This document shows positions 26,718 to 35,250 of a stretch of 64,000 nucleotides of DNA, in pieces. The stretch's first letter is position 1, and every line of letters begins with the position of its first letter. The translations under genes were made by a program, and so were the position numbers. The stretch covers positions 62,001 through 126,000 of the forward strand of contig NC_009976.1 in assembly GCF_000018585.1 (NCBI RefSeq), read 5' to 3'. The notes below the pieces were generated by a model that had not been told where the DNA came from, did no database searches, and saw only the letters and a list, made by a program, of their open reading frames with translations. Source of the DNA: Prochlorococcus marinus str. MIT 9211. GTDB taxonomy: Bacteria; Cyanobacteriota; Cyanobacteriia; PCC-6307; Cyanobiaceae.

Positions 26718-26741
26718 TCAATTGCGAAGACCTGCAATTGA
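26718..26741. promoter_or_regulatory. Perfect inverted repeat between sufB and its divergent neighbour
   Basis: TCAATTGC at 26718-26725 and GCAATTGA at 26734-26741 form a perfect 8-bp inverted repeat with an 8-bp spacer, about 16 bp centre to centre, the spacing of a dimeric helix-turn-helix operator. It lies in the 99-bp gap between sufB and the 26793 gene. The bases do not match the CAAC-N6-GTTG repeats reported for SufR in Synechocystis, so the binding protein is unknown. Confidence 0.5.
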
Positions 26742-26792
26742 TTCATTTCCACTCCTTGTACTCTAGGTTACATCCTCAGGAAACATTTTTGA

Positions 26793-27158
26793 ATGAGTAG
26801 TCAGATGTCAGAGAGAGAAGACCTTCTGAGCCTAGAGGAAATAAAGAGAATCGATGCATTAGACCTTTCTACTATAGAAAAACATCACCTACGTTTAATT
26901 GCTCATTGCCTTGCATCTTTTAAGTCAATGTCCAAGTCCTCTTCCATGAAAAACTTTCCATCTGCAGAAAGTCGCCTTGCATGGTGTACTGACCAAGCAA
27001 GTCTTGAAGGGCAAGAAGCTTTTATAACTCTCCTCTTGCAGCAATTTATAGTCGCTGAAAAGTATTTGGACAAGCTAGCGAAGCTATATGAAATTCAACC
27101 CTTGGAAATCACCTTAGATCAATTGATCGCTTTTACCATTTCAGAAAGCAACCATTAA
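26793..27158 (+). CDS. Conserved hypothetical protein divergent from sufB
   Basis: The 121-aa soluble protein is mostly helical (LSLEEIKRIDALDLSTIEKHHLRLIAHCLASFKSM and QEAFITLLLQQFIVAEKYLDKL in two parts). It has two Cys residues and no helix-turn-helix or metal-binding motif that I recognise, so it does not look like SufR, the repressor usually found divergent from suf in cyanobacteria. Its place suggests a link to Fe-S assembly, but this is inference. ATG at 26793. Confidence 0.75.
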   Translation: MSSQMSEREDLLSLEEIKRIDALDLSTIEKHHLRLIAHCLASFKSMSKSSSMKNFPSAESRLAWCTDQASLEGQEAFITLLLQQFIVAEKYLDKLAKLYEIQPLEITLDQLIAFTISESNH

Positions 27159-27189
27159 TCACTTGCTATGACTTTGCAACTGCAAGTGA
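27159..27189 (+). terminator. Possible terminator after the sufB-divergent gene
   Basis: TCACTTGC (27159-27166) pairs with GCAAGTGA (27182-27189) right after the stop codon; the 15-bp spacer contains a further small TTGCA/TGCAA helix. A T run (ATTTTT) follows about 20 bp later, too far for a classic intrinsic terminator. The rest of the gap to 27406 shows nothing else I can name. Confidence 0.4.
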
Positions 27190-27406
27190 AAAAGCACTTC
27201 ATGATTTTTAGGTATTTTGAAAGAAAAAGTGAGTTCAGCACAATTGTTTGGCAAGACTCTCGACCATGACCAGCTAAAAATGTTTAACAATTGTTTTGAA
27301 CCAAATTTTTACCACATTGCTGCAAAACCCTTTCCTGGACTTATATCTTGGCATTGGTTTATTTTTGGGAATTGGCATTTGTAGTCAGTAGATCCTGACC
27401 ACAGTC

Positions 27407-28573
27407 ATGAAGGACGCCCAATCTGACGAAAATCAGAGGATACTGATCCCGAACAAAAACGGAGGTTTTCGAGACGTGGCCCAAGATAGAGAATCACTGT
27501 CACGTCTAACCCTTCGTCAATTAAGACTGAAAGCAAGTGATTTAGGCATACCTTTATATAGTCGCAAGACCAAATCAGTTCTTGCGAATGAAATCCTTTT
27601 GTATCAGGAAAGAAAGGAGTCGGAAAATCATTTAGTTGCTTCTAATGCAGTTAAAGGTCCAAGAGGCTTAATTAATAACTCTTTTTTCGCTTCCAAAACT
27701 TCAACTAGGGTTGTTTTTCTTCCTAGAGATCCTGAATGGGCTTATGTTTTTTGGGAGATTTCTGAAACTGATCGAAAAAGTGCCCAGGAAAAAGGTGCAA
27801 GCAGATTATGTTTGCGATTGGCTGATGTGACAACAGTTAAAAAAGGAGCTGTTAATCCAGGGACACTGAGAGAGGTAATAGTGGATAGTCATAGTACAGA
27901 ATGGTATTTGCCTATACCTATTGGGGACAGAGATTATCGAGTAGAGCTTGGCTATCGTTTTGGTGCAGAATGGATTTCGTTGGCATTTTCTTCTATTGCT
28001 CGTGTCCCTTCATTACATCCAAGCGAGCAGATATTGGATCAGTTTGTCCCTTTTAGTTTAGAAGCTACTACTAGTAGTGATTTGATAGAAAACACTTCTG
28101 AAGCAATCGAGAAACAAGATAGTGGTTTACATGAGCGCTTATATCAAACAGCCACAACTCATTTCGAGAAAACCAGAGTTGGTTCTGAAGAATTCCAGCA
28201 AGGTAATAGATCTAGTCAAGAAGAACTTAATGATTCTGGTTCAGGTCTTTGGGCGAGTGGTTTGAATCAATCAGGGATTGGAGGATTGCAACCTAGAGAA
28301 AGATCTTTTTGGTTAGTGGCCGATGCAGAATTGATTGTTTATGGATCCACAGATCCTTCTGCAAAACTTACTATTGGCGGCGAAGAGGTGCCATTGGCTG
28401 CTGATGGAACATTTCGTTTACAAGTACCTTTTAGGGATGGATCTCAGAATTATTTGATACAAGCTGAGGATTCAACTAGAACTCAAAAACGAAATGTTGA
28501 AATGAAATTTGAACGCATTACTCCTGAAGATAATACAAATCCAATTGATCAAGCCAAGTCCGAATGGTTCTAA
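27407..28573 (+). CDS. DUF4912 domain protein
   Basis: The 388-aa protein has an N-terminal SAP/Rho-N-like helix pair (LTLRQLRLKASDLGIPLYSR at about residues 31-50) and then the DUF4912 block VVFLPRDPEWAYVFWEISET near residue 105. A Ser/Gln/Glu-rich linker leads to a C-terminal beta domain (ELIVYGSTDPSAKLTIGGEE near 303, then DGTFRLQVPFRDG) resembling an Ig-like or glucodextranase-type fold. The DUF4912 domain is of unknown function and often linked to DNA-binding helices. ATG at 27407. Confidence 0.8.
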   Translation: MKDAQSDENQRILIPNKNGGFRDVAQDRESLSRLTLRQLRLKASDLGIPLYSRKTKSVLANEILLYQERKESENHLVASNAVKGPRGLINNSFFASKTSTRVVFLPRDPEWAYVFWEISETDRKSAQEKGASRLCLRLADVTTVKKGAVNPGTLREVIVDSHSTEWYLPIPIGDRDYRVELGYRFGAEWISLAFSSIARVPSLHPSEQILDQFVPFSLEATTSSDLIENTSEAIEKQDSGLHERLYQTATTHFEKTRVGSEEFQQGNRSSQEELNDSGSGLWASGLNQSGIGGLQPRERSFWLVADAELIVYGSTDPSAKLTIGGEEVPLAADGTFRLQVPFRDGSQNYLIQAEDSTRTQKRNVEMKFERITPEDNTNPIDQAKSEWF

Positions 28574-28584
28574 CTTCTTAAATA

Positions 28585-28755
28585 ATGTTGCGTTGGTTTG
28601 TCGCATTCACTCCTATTGGAGGAGCAATTATTCTTCCTCTGGTAGTGCCATTTATTGTTGATCGTTTTGGCATTGGACTAGGAGTATTTTCAACCTTGCT
28701 TTTAAGTTCGTTGTGGTTTGTTGCAATGCTTAGAACCTCAGAGATGCCTCATTAA
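28585..28755 (+). CDS. 56-aa two-span membrane protein, unrecognised
   Basis: ATG at 28585 opens 56 codons: a span around residues 4-24 (with GGAIILPLVVPFIV), a short DRFGIG turn, and a second span (GVFSTLLLSSLWFVAML), ending RTSEMPH. It starts 11 bp after the DUF4912 stop on the same strand and is followed by pgm 45 bp later. The compact hairpin shape with conserved-looking Pro and Gly suggests a real small thylakoid or plasma membrane protein; I cannot name it. Confidence 0.65.
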   Translation: MLRWFVAFTPIGGAIILPLVVPFIVDRFGIGLGVFSTLLLSSLWFVAMLRTSEMPH

Positions 28756-28800
28756 AAATTAAAATTGGGCACAATCTATTTATCAAATGCATCTTAACTA

Positions 28801-30462
28801 ATGTCTTCTCAGTCTAATTTAAATGAAGTAATCCCTTTAAGAGTAAAGCTAGGGCATTCTTTTACTGATCAAAAGCCAGGAACTTCTGGTTTAAGAAAAA
28901 GCACAAAGCAATTTCAAGAGAATCATTATTTAGAGAGTTTTATTGAATCAATCTTTCGCACTCTTCCAGGAGTAAAAGGAGGAATTTTAATTCTTGGTGG
29001 TGATGGTCGCTTTGGTAATAGAAAAGCAATTGATGTAATAATTCGAATGGCAGCCGCTCATGGTGTTCGTAAAGTAATAACAACTGTTGATGGCATTCTC
29101 TCAACCCCAGCAGCCTCTCACCTGATTAGAATTAATAATTCAATTGGAGGAATTATCCTTTCTGCTAGTCATAATTCAGGTGGAAAAGATGGAGATTTTG
29201 GAGTAAAGATTAATGGATCTAATGGTGGACCTGCATCTGAATCTTTGACTAATTCTATTTATGCTTGCTCACAGAATTTGAAAGAATATCAGATTATTCA
29301 AAATCAAGAAATTTCTTTAAGTGTTCCTGGTGAATATGAGATCTTTTCTATGAAAGTGGAAGTTATTGATGGATTAAAAGATTATATAGATCTCATGCAA
29401 ACTATTTTTGACTTTGATCGAATTGGTGCTTTTTTAACTAAAGACTTTCCTATTGCATTTGATGCACTAAATGCAGTCACTGGACCTTATGCTAAAAAAA
29501 TTTTAGAAGATATTTTAGGAGCATGTAAAGGCACCGTTAAGAATGGAGTTCCTTTGGAGGATTTTGGAGGCTGTCATCCTGACCCAAATCTTACATACGC
29601 AAAGGAACTGGCTGACGCATTACTTTTAGGCAATAAATATTTCTTTGGAGCTGCTTGTGATGGTGATGGTGATAGGAATATGATTTTAGGCAAGGGATGC
29701 TTTGTAAATCCAAGTGATAGTCTTGCGGTTTTAGCTGCTAATGCAGATTGTGTACCAGCTTATTCAAGTGGGCTTTTAGGTATTGCAAGATCAATGCCAA
29801 CTAGTTCAGCAGTGGACATTGTTGCCAAAGATTTGGGTGTGAAATGTTATGAGACACCTACAGGGTGGAAATTTTTTGGGAATCTTTTGGACTCTGGTCA
29901 AATTACCCTTTGCGGTGAAGAAAGTTTTGGAACTGGTAGTAATCATGTTCGAGAAAAGGATGGATTATGGGCCGTTTTATTTTGGCTACAAATATTGGCA
30001 GATAAAAAATGTTCTGTTCATGAATTAATGCATCGCCATTGGAGTAAATATGGACGCCATTATTACTCTCGTCATGATTATGAAGAAATCTCTTCGGAAA
30101 TAGCGAAAGATTTATATCAAAGAGTTGAGTTAATGCTCCCTTCTCTATCTGGAAAACAGTTTGGTAGAAGAGTAGTTAAACTTGCCGATAATTTTAGTTA
30201 TAAAGATCCTATTGACAGTTCTATAACAACAAATCAGGGCTTAAGAATTTTATTAGATGATGGAAGTCGTGTGATTTTGCGTCTATCTGGAACAGGTACT
30301 AGAGGAGCAACTCTTAGAGTATATTTAGAAAGTTATGTAGCATCTGACGGTAATCTAAACCAAGATCCTCAAAGTGCTCTTTGTGAATTAATTAGAGATA
30401 TTGACTATCTTGCTGAAATCACTAAAAGAACAGGGATGACATCTCCCACGGTTATAACCTAA
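28801..30462 (+). CDS. pgm: Phosphoglucomutase
   Basis: The 553-aa alpha-D-phosphohexomutase has the phosphoserine loop GIILSASHNSGG near residue 120, the metal-binding loop CDGDGDRNMILG near 295, the sugar-binding TPTGWKFFGNLLD / CGEESFGTGSNH region and the phosphate-binding RLSGTGTRGATLRVY near the C-terminus. These are features of the eukaryote-like, long PGM type. It interconverts glucose-1- and glucose-6-phosphate for glycogen and sugar-nucleotide synthesis. ATG at 28801. Confidence 0.95.
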   Translation: MSSQSNLNEVIPLRVKLGHSFTDQKPGTSGLRKSTKQFQENHYLESFIESIFRTLPGVKGGILILGGDGRFGNRKAIDVIIRMAAAHGVRKVITTVDGILSTPAASHLIRINNSIGGIILSASHNSGGKDGDFGVKINGSNGGPASESLTNSIYACSQNLKEYQIIQNQEISLSVPGEYEIFSMKVEVIDGLKDYIDLMQTIFDFDRIGAFLTKDFPIAFDALNAVTGPYAKKILEDILGACKGTVKNGVPLEDFGGCHPDPNLTYAKELADALLLGNKYFFGAACDGDGDRNMILGKGCFVNPSDSLAVLAANADCVPAYSSGLLGIARSMPTSSAVDIVAKDLGVKCYETPTGWKFFGNLLDSGQITLCGEESFGTGSNHVREKDGLWAVLFWLQILADKKCSVHELMHRHWSKYGRHYYSRHDYEEISSEIAKDLYQRVELMLPSLSGKQFGRRVVKLADNFSYKDPIDSSITTNQGLRILLDDGSRVILRLSGTGTRGATLRVYLESYVASDGNLNQDPQSALCELIRDIDYLAEITKRTGMTSPTVIT

Positions 30463-30564
30463 ACTTTTTGAAATTGTTCTTATTTATTTTAATTATTTTA
30501 GTTGACGAAGGATTTAGCAGATCATCATATTTTAAGTAATAATTATATTGAACTGTAATTTAAC

Positions 30565-31932
30565 TTGGTTCAAGATCTTTTTACTTTTCAGAATGATCAA
30601 GAACTCAAGAGGCAAGCACCTCTTGCAGAAAGACTGCGCCCTACAACGCTTGATGATTTTGTTGGGCAACAAGCGATTCTTGGACCAGGAAGGCTCTTAA
30701 GAAGAGCTATTGAATGTGATCGGGTTGGGAATATTTTGTTTCAAGGCCCCCCTGGTATTGGAAAAACAACTTTGTCTAAAATTATTGCCTCTAATACTAG
30801 GGCTCACTTCAGTGAGCTTAATGCGGTTTTGTCAGGTATTAAAGAATTGCGTCAGGAAATTGATGCGGCAAAAAATAGGTTAGGCCAGCATGGACTTAGA
30901 ACAATACTTTTTATTGATGAGGTGCATAGATTCACTACTTCTCAACAAGATGCTCTATTGCCATGGGTTGAAAATGGAACTTTTATTTTTATAGGAGCAA
31001 CAACAGAAAATCCATATTTTGAAGTAAATCAAGCTTTGGTAAGTAGATCTAGAGTTTTTCGTTTACGTCCGCTTCAGGAAAAAGACATGTATCAGATTTT
31101 AGATAGAGCATTAAAAGATATAGAGAAAGGGTATGGAGCTAAAGAAATTAAATTAACTATTCAAGCAAAAAATCATTTAATTGATGTTGCCAATGGTGAT
31201 GCTCGTAGCCTCTTGAATGCTCTAGAACTAGCGGTAGAAACTACACAGGCTGATGACAAAGGTTGTATCAACATTGATATTTCTATAGCAGAAGAATCTA
31301 TTCAGGAACGTGCTGTTCTTTATAACAAGAATGGAGATGCACACTTTGACACAATCAGTGCCTTTATTAAATCATTAAGAGGCTCAGACCCTGATGCAGC
31401 ATTGTTTTGGTTGGCTCAAATGCTTGAAGCAGGAGAAAGTCCAAGATATATTTTTCGCAGAATGCTTATAGCAGCAGCGGAAGACATTGGTTTAGCAGAT
31501 CCTAACGCAATTGTTGTTATTGAGTCTTGTGCTTCAGCTTTTGACAGAGTTGGTTTACCAGAAGGTAATTATTTACTTTCAGAGGCTGCTCTTTATCTAG
31601 CATGTACTGAAAAAAGTAATAGCGTTTTGGGCATTAACTCAGCAATACACTCTGTTAAGAACTCTCAAAAGCAAGATGTTCCTAATCATCTTCAAGATTC
31701 TCATAGGGACTCTGAAAAATCGAAAGCTCGATCTGATTACCTTTATCCACATAATTACCAAGGAAATTGGGTATCTCAACAATATTTACCAAGAGATCTG
31801 CAGAGAGAAGTATTTTGGGAACCAACGATAAATGGTTGGGAAGGTAAGAGAAGAAAATTATTTGCTGAAAGAAAGAAAAGGCAAATTTCATCAGGGCTTG
31901 ATTCTACCGAAAACCAATCACCAAAATTTTAA
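30565..31932 (+). CDS. rarA: Replication-associated recombination protein RarA (MgsA)
   Basis: The 455-aa AAA+ ATPase starts at TTG 30565 and contains LAERLRPTTLDDFVGQQAIL, Walker A GPPGIGKTTL near residue 62, Walker B LFIDEVHRF near 116, sensor 1 IGATTENPYF and the MgsA C-terminal tetramerisation region (SPRYIFRRMLIAAAEDIGLADP). RarA acts at stalled replication forks near SSB. The last 60 residues end in a basic stretch and show the usual YLPRDLQREVFWEP block. Confidence 0.93.
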   Translation: MVQDLFTFQNDQELKRQAPLAERLRPTTLDDFVGQQAILGPGRLLRRAIECDRVGNILFQGPPGIGKTTLSKIIASNTRAHFSELNAVLSGIKELRQEIDAAKNRLGQHGLRTILFIDEVHRFTTSQQDALLPWVENGTFIFIGATTENPYFEVNQALVSRSRVFRLRPLQEKDMYQILDRALKDIEKGYGAKEIKLTIQAKNHLIDVANGDARSLLNALELAVETTQADDKGCINIDISIAEESIQERAVLYNKNGDAHFDTISAFIKSLRGSDPDAALFWLAQMLEAGESPRYIFRRMLIAAAEDIGLADPNAIVVIESCASAFDRVGLPEGNYLLSEAALYLACTEKSNSVLGINSAIHSVKNSQKQDVPNHLQDSHRDSEKSKARSDYLYPHNYQGNWVSQQYLPRDLQREVFWEPTINGWEGKRRKLFAERKKRQISSGLDSTENQSPKF

Positions 31933-31990
31933 TTCAGCAATTTTAGGTCAATGACTCAAAGACGAAGTACGCTTGAATTTAGAACTTTAG

Positions 31991-32467
31991 ATGATTGCAA
32001 TGCCTCTTCAAGTTGGTGATACAGCCCCAGAATTTACTTTGCCTGATCCAAATGGCACTTTAGTTTCTTTATCTTCGTTTAGGGGACAAAGGGTTGTAAT
32101 TTATTTCTATCCAAAAGACAATACCCCTGGCTGTACAAAAGAAGCATGCAATTTCCGTGATTTGTGGAAAGATTTTAAATCTAATAACATAAAAGTAATA
32201 GGTATTAGTAAGGACTCAGGAACTTCTCATTTGAAATTTATTAGTAAATACCAATTACCTTTCACTTTGCTCTCTGATAGCGAACCTTGTCCAGTTGCAT
32301 CTTCTTATGAAAGTTATGGTTTGAAGAAGTTTATGGGTAAAGAATATTTAGGAATGATGAGAAAGACTTTTGTAATTGACTCTGAGGGAAAGATTGAATT
32401 GATTTATCATAAGGTTAAAGCTGAGATTATGGCTAAACAAATTCTTGATGATCTTTCCCTTACGTAA
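31991..32467 (+). CDS. bcp: Peroxiredoxin Q / bacterioferritin comigratory protein
   Basis: The 158-aa thioredoxin-fold protein contains the peroxidatic motif YPKDNTPGCTKEACNFRD, with the Cys pair CTKEAC spaced as in PrxQ (peroxidatic Cys and resolving Cys five residues apart). It reduces hydrogen peroxide and lipid peroxides using thioredoxin. ATG at 31991; a second ATG at 32000 could also be used. It is convergent with coaX, the stops only 2 bp apart. Confidence 0.94.
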   Translation: MIAMPLQVGDTAPEFTLPDPNGTLVSLSSFRGQRVVIYFYPKDNTPGCTKEACNFRDLWKDFKSNNIKVIGISKDSGTSHLKFISKYQLPFTLLSDSEPCPVASSYESYGLKKFMGKEYLGMMRKTFVIDSEGKIELIYHKVKAEIMAKQILDDLSLT

Positions 32468-32469
32468 TT

Positions 32470-33156
32470 CTAATTAATTAGATTTATCATTCCTTCTAAA
32501 ACAAGATTAGGGCAATGATTAACATCAATCTCAAGAGCTTGTAGATGTTCCAAAAGTAATTCTGAGTCTCCTCCGCAGAGCCAAATTGGTATTTTTTCTT
32601 CTCGTTGAGTTATTAATAAGGTGCCTAATAATGAATTCAAGCTACCTTTTATCATTGCTTCTTCAGTTCCCATTGGAAATTCTTCAGGTGGAATATTGGT
32701 TTGAGTGATTTGGTTGAGATTTTCTGTGCCATTAGCCATTGCTGATTGTTGGAGCCTTAAGCCAGGTATAAGTTGTCCTCCATCAAATTCTCCAGTAGAT
32801 GTGATTTTAGTAAGACTAAGAATCGTTCCTGCATCGGCAATTAAAAGACCATTGCTATGCATATTTTTAGCCTTGGCTTTTTGAAATGCTTGCCATCCTG
32901 CTAAGGCTCTATCAATCCCTAGCCATAAAGGTAGCTTTAAAAGAGGCACCTCGGTTATTTTGAGCTGAGTGGAAGAAGTGAGGAAATGATTCTTTGGTAC
33001 TGGACCAACTGCGGCCCATTTGCATATAGAAAATAAATCTGATTTCAGGTTGCTTAAACTTGGTTGGGTATGAGTAAAACTCCAGCTGTTGTTATTCTCT
33101 AACGCCCAATGCCAGCGAGTATTACCAATTAATAAACAACATTTTTTCTCTTTCAA
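32470..33156 (-). CDS. coaX: Type III pantothenate kinase
   Basis: The 228-aa acetate/sugar-kinase-fold protein has the phosphate loop LLIGNTRWHWAL at its N-terminus (D of the usual DxGNT replaced by the I-G-N-T form), IADAGTILSLTKI in the middle and the pantothenate-side GGQLIPGLRLQQSAM block. It makes 4-phosphopantothenate, the first step to coenzyme A. The start overlaps the cysH stop by 4 bp. The missing Asp in the first loop is unusual, so activity deserves a check. Cyanobacterial CoaX proteins tend to be shorter and more divergent than the Bacillus type. Confidence 0.82.
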   Translation of the reverse strand: MKEKKCCLLIGNTRWHWALENNNSWSFTHTQPSLSNLKSDLFSICKWAAVGPVPKNHFLTSSTQLKITEVPLLKLPLWLGIDRALAGWQAFQKAKAKNMHSNGLLIADAGTILSLTKITSTGEFDGGQLIPGLRLQQSAMANGTENLNQITQTNIPPEEFPMGTEEAMIKGSLNSLLGTLLITQREEKIPIWLCGGDSELLLEHLQALEIDVNHCPNLVLEGMINLIN

Positions 33157-33920
33157 TTTGGAATGCCCTCAGTTTCATTTGAAATGTGAATTCCACATTC
33201 TTGTTTTAATCCTCCGAACCTCGTATCTCTTCCCATACTCTGAGGACCATCTGGAGCGCTTGAATGCCAATCTCCAACTGTTGAATAACCTTGATCAAAA
33301 AGTGGATGATGGGGAAGATTATTTTTTTCCATATAATAAAAAATATCTTTTGGACTCCACTCGAGAATTGGTCTGAGTGAAAGACGATTTCGGATGTGAT
33401 CTAATAATGTCATTGTCCCTCTATGCTTGGTTTGCCCACCTCGAACACCACTCGCCCAACATTTAACTCTTAAGTCTTCTAAGGCTTTTTCCAACGGCGT
33501 TACTTTACGAATCAGGTGATATTTCTCAATATCTTTCACTGAATTATTTTTCCATAGCTGCCCTTCTAAAGCCTCCATCCTTGCTGGTGACATTTCACTT
33601 TGGACAATTTTTAGATTGAGATGAAGTTTTTCAGTGAGTAGTTCAGCATATTGATAAGTTTCTGTAGGCAGGTAACCAGTATCAACCCAAATAACTTTAA
33701 TTTTTTTTGCAGCCTTAATTTGTGAAAGCATGTTTAATAAGACGCATGATTGAATACCAAAACTTGTCGTGAGGGTGAAATTTTCACCAAATTGTTCATA
33801 GCCCCATTCCATTCGTTGTTCGGGAGACATCTTTTTAAGATGTTGCCGAGCTTCTTCAATCGGAATTTTCAAAAGGGAATTGCTTTTCATGTTTTTATTA
33901 GGGATGTTTTTACTCTCCAT
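33153..33920 (-). CDS. cysH: Phosphoadenylyl-sulfate (PAPS) reductase
   Basis: The 255-aa protein has the PP-loop-type site TTSFGIQSCVLLNML near residue 52, the block VIWVDTGYLPTETYQYAELL and the C-terminal catalytic motif KQECGIHI near residue 245. It lacks the two extra CC pairs of APS reductases that bind a [4Fe-4S] cluster, so PAPS is the more likely substrate, reduced with thioredoxin to sulphite. ATG at 33920. It is co-transcribed with coaX by a 4-bp overlap. Confidence 0.93.
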   Translation of the reverse strand: MESKNIPNKNMKSNSLLKIPIEEARQHLKKMSPEQRMEWGYEQFGENFTLTTSFGIQSCVLLNMLSQIKAAKKIKVIWVDTGYLPTETYQYAELLTEKLHLNLKIVQSEMSPARMEALEGQLWKNNSVKDIEKYHLIRKVTPLEKALEDLRVKCWASGVRGGQTKHRGTMTLLDHIRNRLSLRPILEWSPKDIFYYMEKNNLPHHPLFDQGYSTVGDWHSSAPDGPQSMGRDTRFGGLKQECGIHISNETEGIPN

Positions 33921-33978
33921 TGTCGCTTTTGATTAGAGGTTCACTTAGTTTCTTTTAATAGTCTCAGGCCTGATTCTC

Positions 33979-35157
33979 ATGGCTGTCAATTTTTCTAATT
34001 CTGAACCTGTTGTATTAATAGGAGGCGGATTTGCTGGATTAACCACGGCATTGGCTTTAAGTAGGGATAGACCAAGATGTCCAATTATCCTGGTTGAACC
34101 ACGACCGAGATTTGTTTTTATACCACTTCTTTATGAACTTTTAAGTGGTGAAGTTAGATTGTGGGAGATTGCGCCTTCTTTAAGGAATCTGATTGCAGGC
34201 AAGGGAATAATTGTTATTCAAGAATATGTCAAGAAAATGGATATTGATAGAAAGCTAGTTATTACTTCTTCTGGCAAAGCAATTGACTATTCACAACTTG
34301 TCATTGCAACTGGATCAAAACCAGATTTTTTGGGCATTCCTGGGGCTTCTGATCACGCTTTGATGTTTAATCAAATAGAAGATGTGCAAATATTGAAAGA
34401 TTTAATTTCTAGACTAAAAAACTGTTCTTCAGAGAAAAAATCATTAGTGATTGTTGGTGCAGGTTCTGCCGGAGTGGAACTTGCTTGTAAAGTTGCAGAT
34501 CTTGTGGAGAATCAAGTAAAGATTCACTTGATTGAATCTGCAGAAAGAGTATTACCCAAGGGACAATCTTTTAATCAGGAACAAGTTGAACTTGCCTTAA
34601 AAAAAAGGAGAGTAGAAATTCATTTGCAAACAAGTGTCACAGCAGTTACGGCAGATAGCATTCACTTAAAAACTATGAATGAACATGCTTTATCGAGTAT
34701 TACTCATTCAGGTTTGGTTTGGACTGCTGGTGTGAAGCCAGTACTCCCATTGGGGATGCCTCCCGAAAACTTGCTGCTAGGGCGAATTTCTATTGACTCT
34801 TCTTTAAGAGTTAATGGATCACAAGATATTTTTGCTATTGGTGATATTGCTTTTAACGCAGATAACCCTTGGAAACCAACTGCGCAAGTTGCAATTCAAC
34901 AAGGAGAGACTGCTGCTAAGAACATAGTTGCGATTCGTGAAAGAAGACCTCTAGAACCTTTTCTGTTTAGAGATTTAGGAGAAATGCTCAGTTTGGGGAT
35001 TGGAGATGCAACTATTACAGGATTGGGGATGACAATGTCTGGTCCTCTTGCTTTTCAATTAAGGCGCATGGCTTATTTGTCTAAGTTGCCTAGACTTTCT
35101 TTAGGGATTCGTTCTGCTAGTGCCTGGCTGATACCTGATGACAAGAAATCTTTTTAA
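33979..35157 (+). CDS. ndh: Type II NADH dehydrogenase
   Basis: The 392-aa flavoprotein has two dinucleotide-binding motifs: VVLIGGGFAGLTTALAL near residue 12 for FAD and SLVIVGAGSAGVELACKV near 155 for NAD(P)H, plus the FAD-site Asp region DIFAIGDIAF near 288 and TAQVAIQQGETAAKNI. This is the NDH-2 layout, a single-subunit, non-proton-pumping NAD(P)H:quinone oxidoreductase at the membrane. It starts 58 bp after the divergent cysH and precedes the SLC13/Ktr genes on the same strand. Confidence 0.92.
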   Translation: MAVNFSNSEPVVLIGGGFAGLTTALALSRDRPRCPIILVEPRPRFVFIPLLYELLSGEVRLWEIAPSLRNLIAGKGIIVIQEYVKKMDIDRKLVITSSGKAIDYSQLVIATGSKPDFLGIPGASDHALMFNQIEDVQILKDLISRLKNCSSEKKSLVIVGAGSAGVELACKVADLVENQVKIHLIESAERVLPKGQSFNQEQVELALKKRRVEIHLQTSVTAVTADSIHLKTMNEHALSSITHSGLVWTAGVKPVLPLGMPPENLLLGRISIDSSLRVNGSQDIFAIGDIAFNADNPWKPTAQVAIQQGETAAKNIVAIRERRPLEPFLFRDLGEMLSLGIGDATITGLGMTMSGPLAFQLRRMAYLSKLPRLSLGIRSASAWLIPDDKKSF

Positions 35158-35250
35158 TTGGAGGAAATTGAGTAAGGTTATATCAAGCTCTTTTTCATTA
35201 GCTTCATTTGTACCAAGACTTTTGGATGAAGGTAATAGAACTGAACAAAT

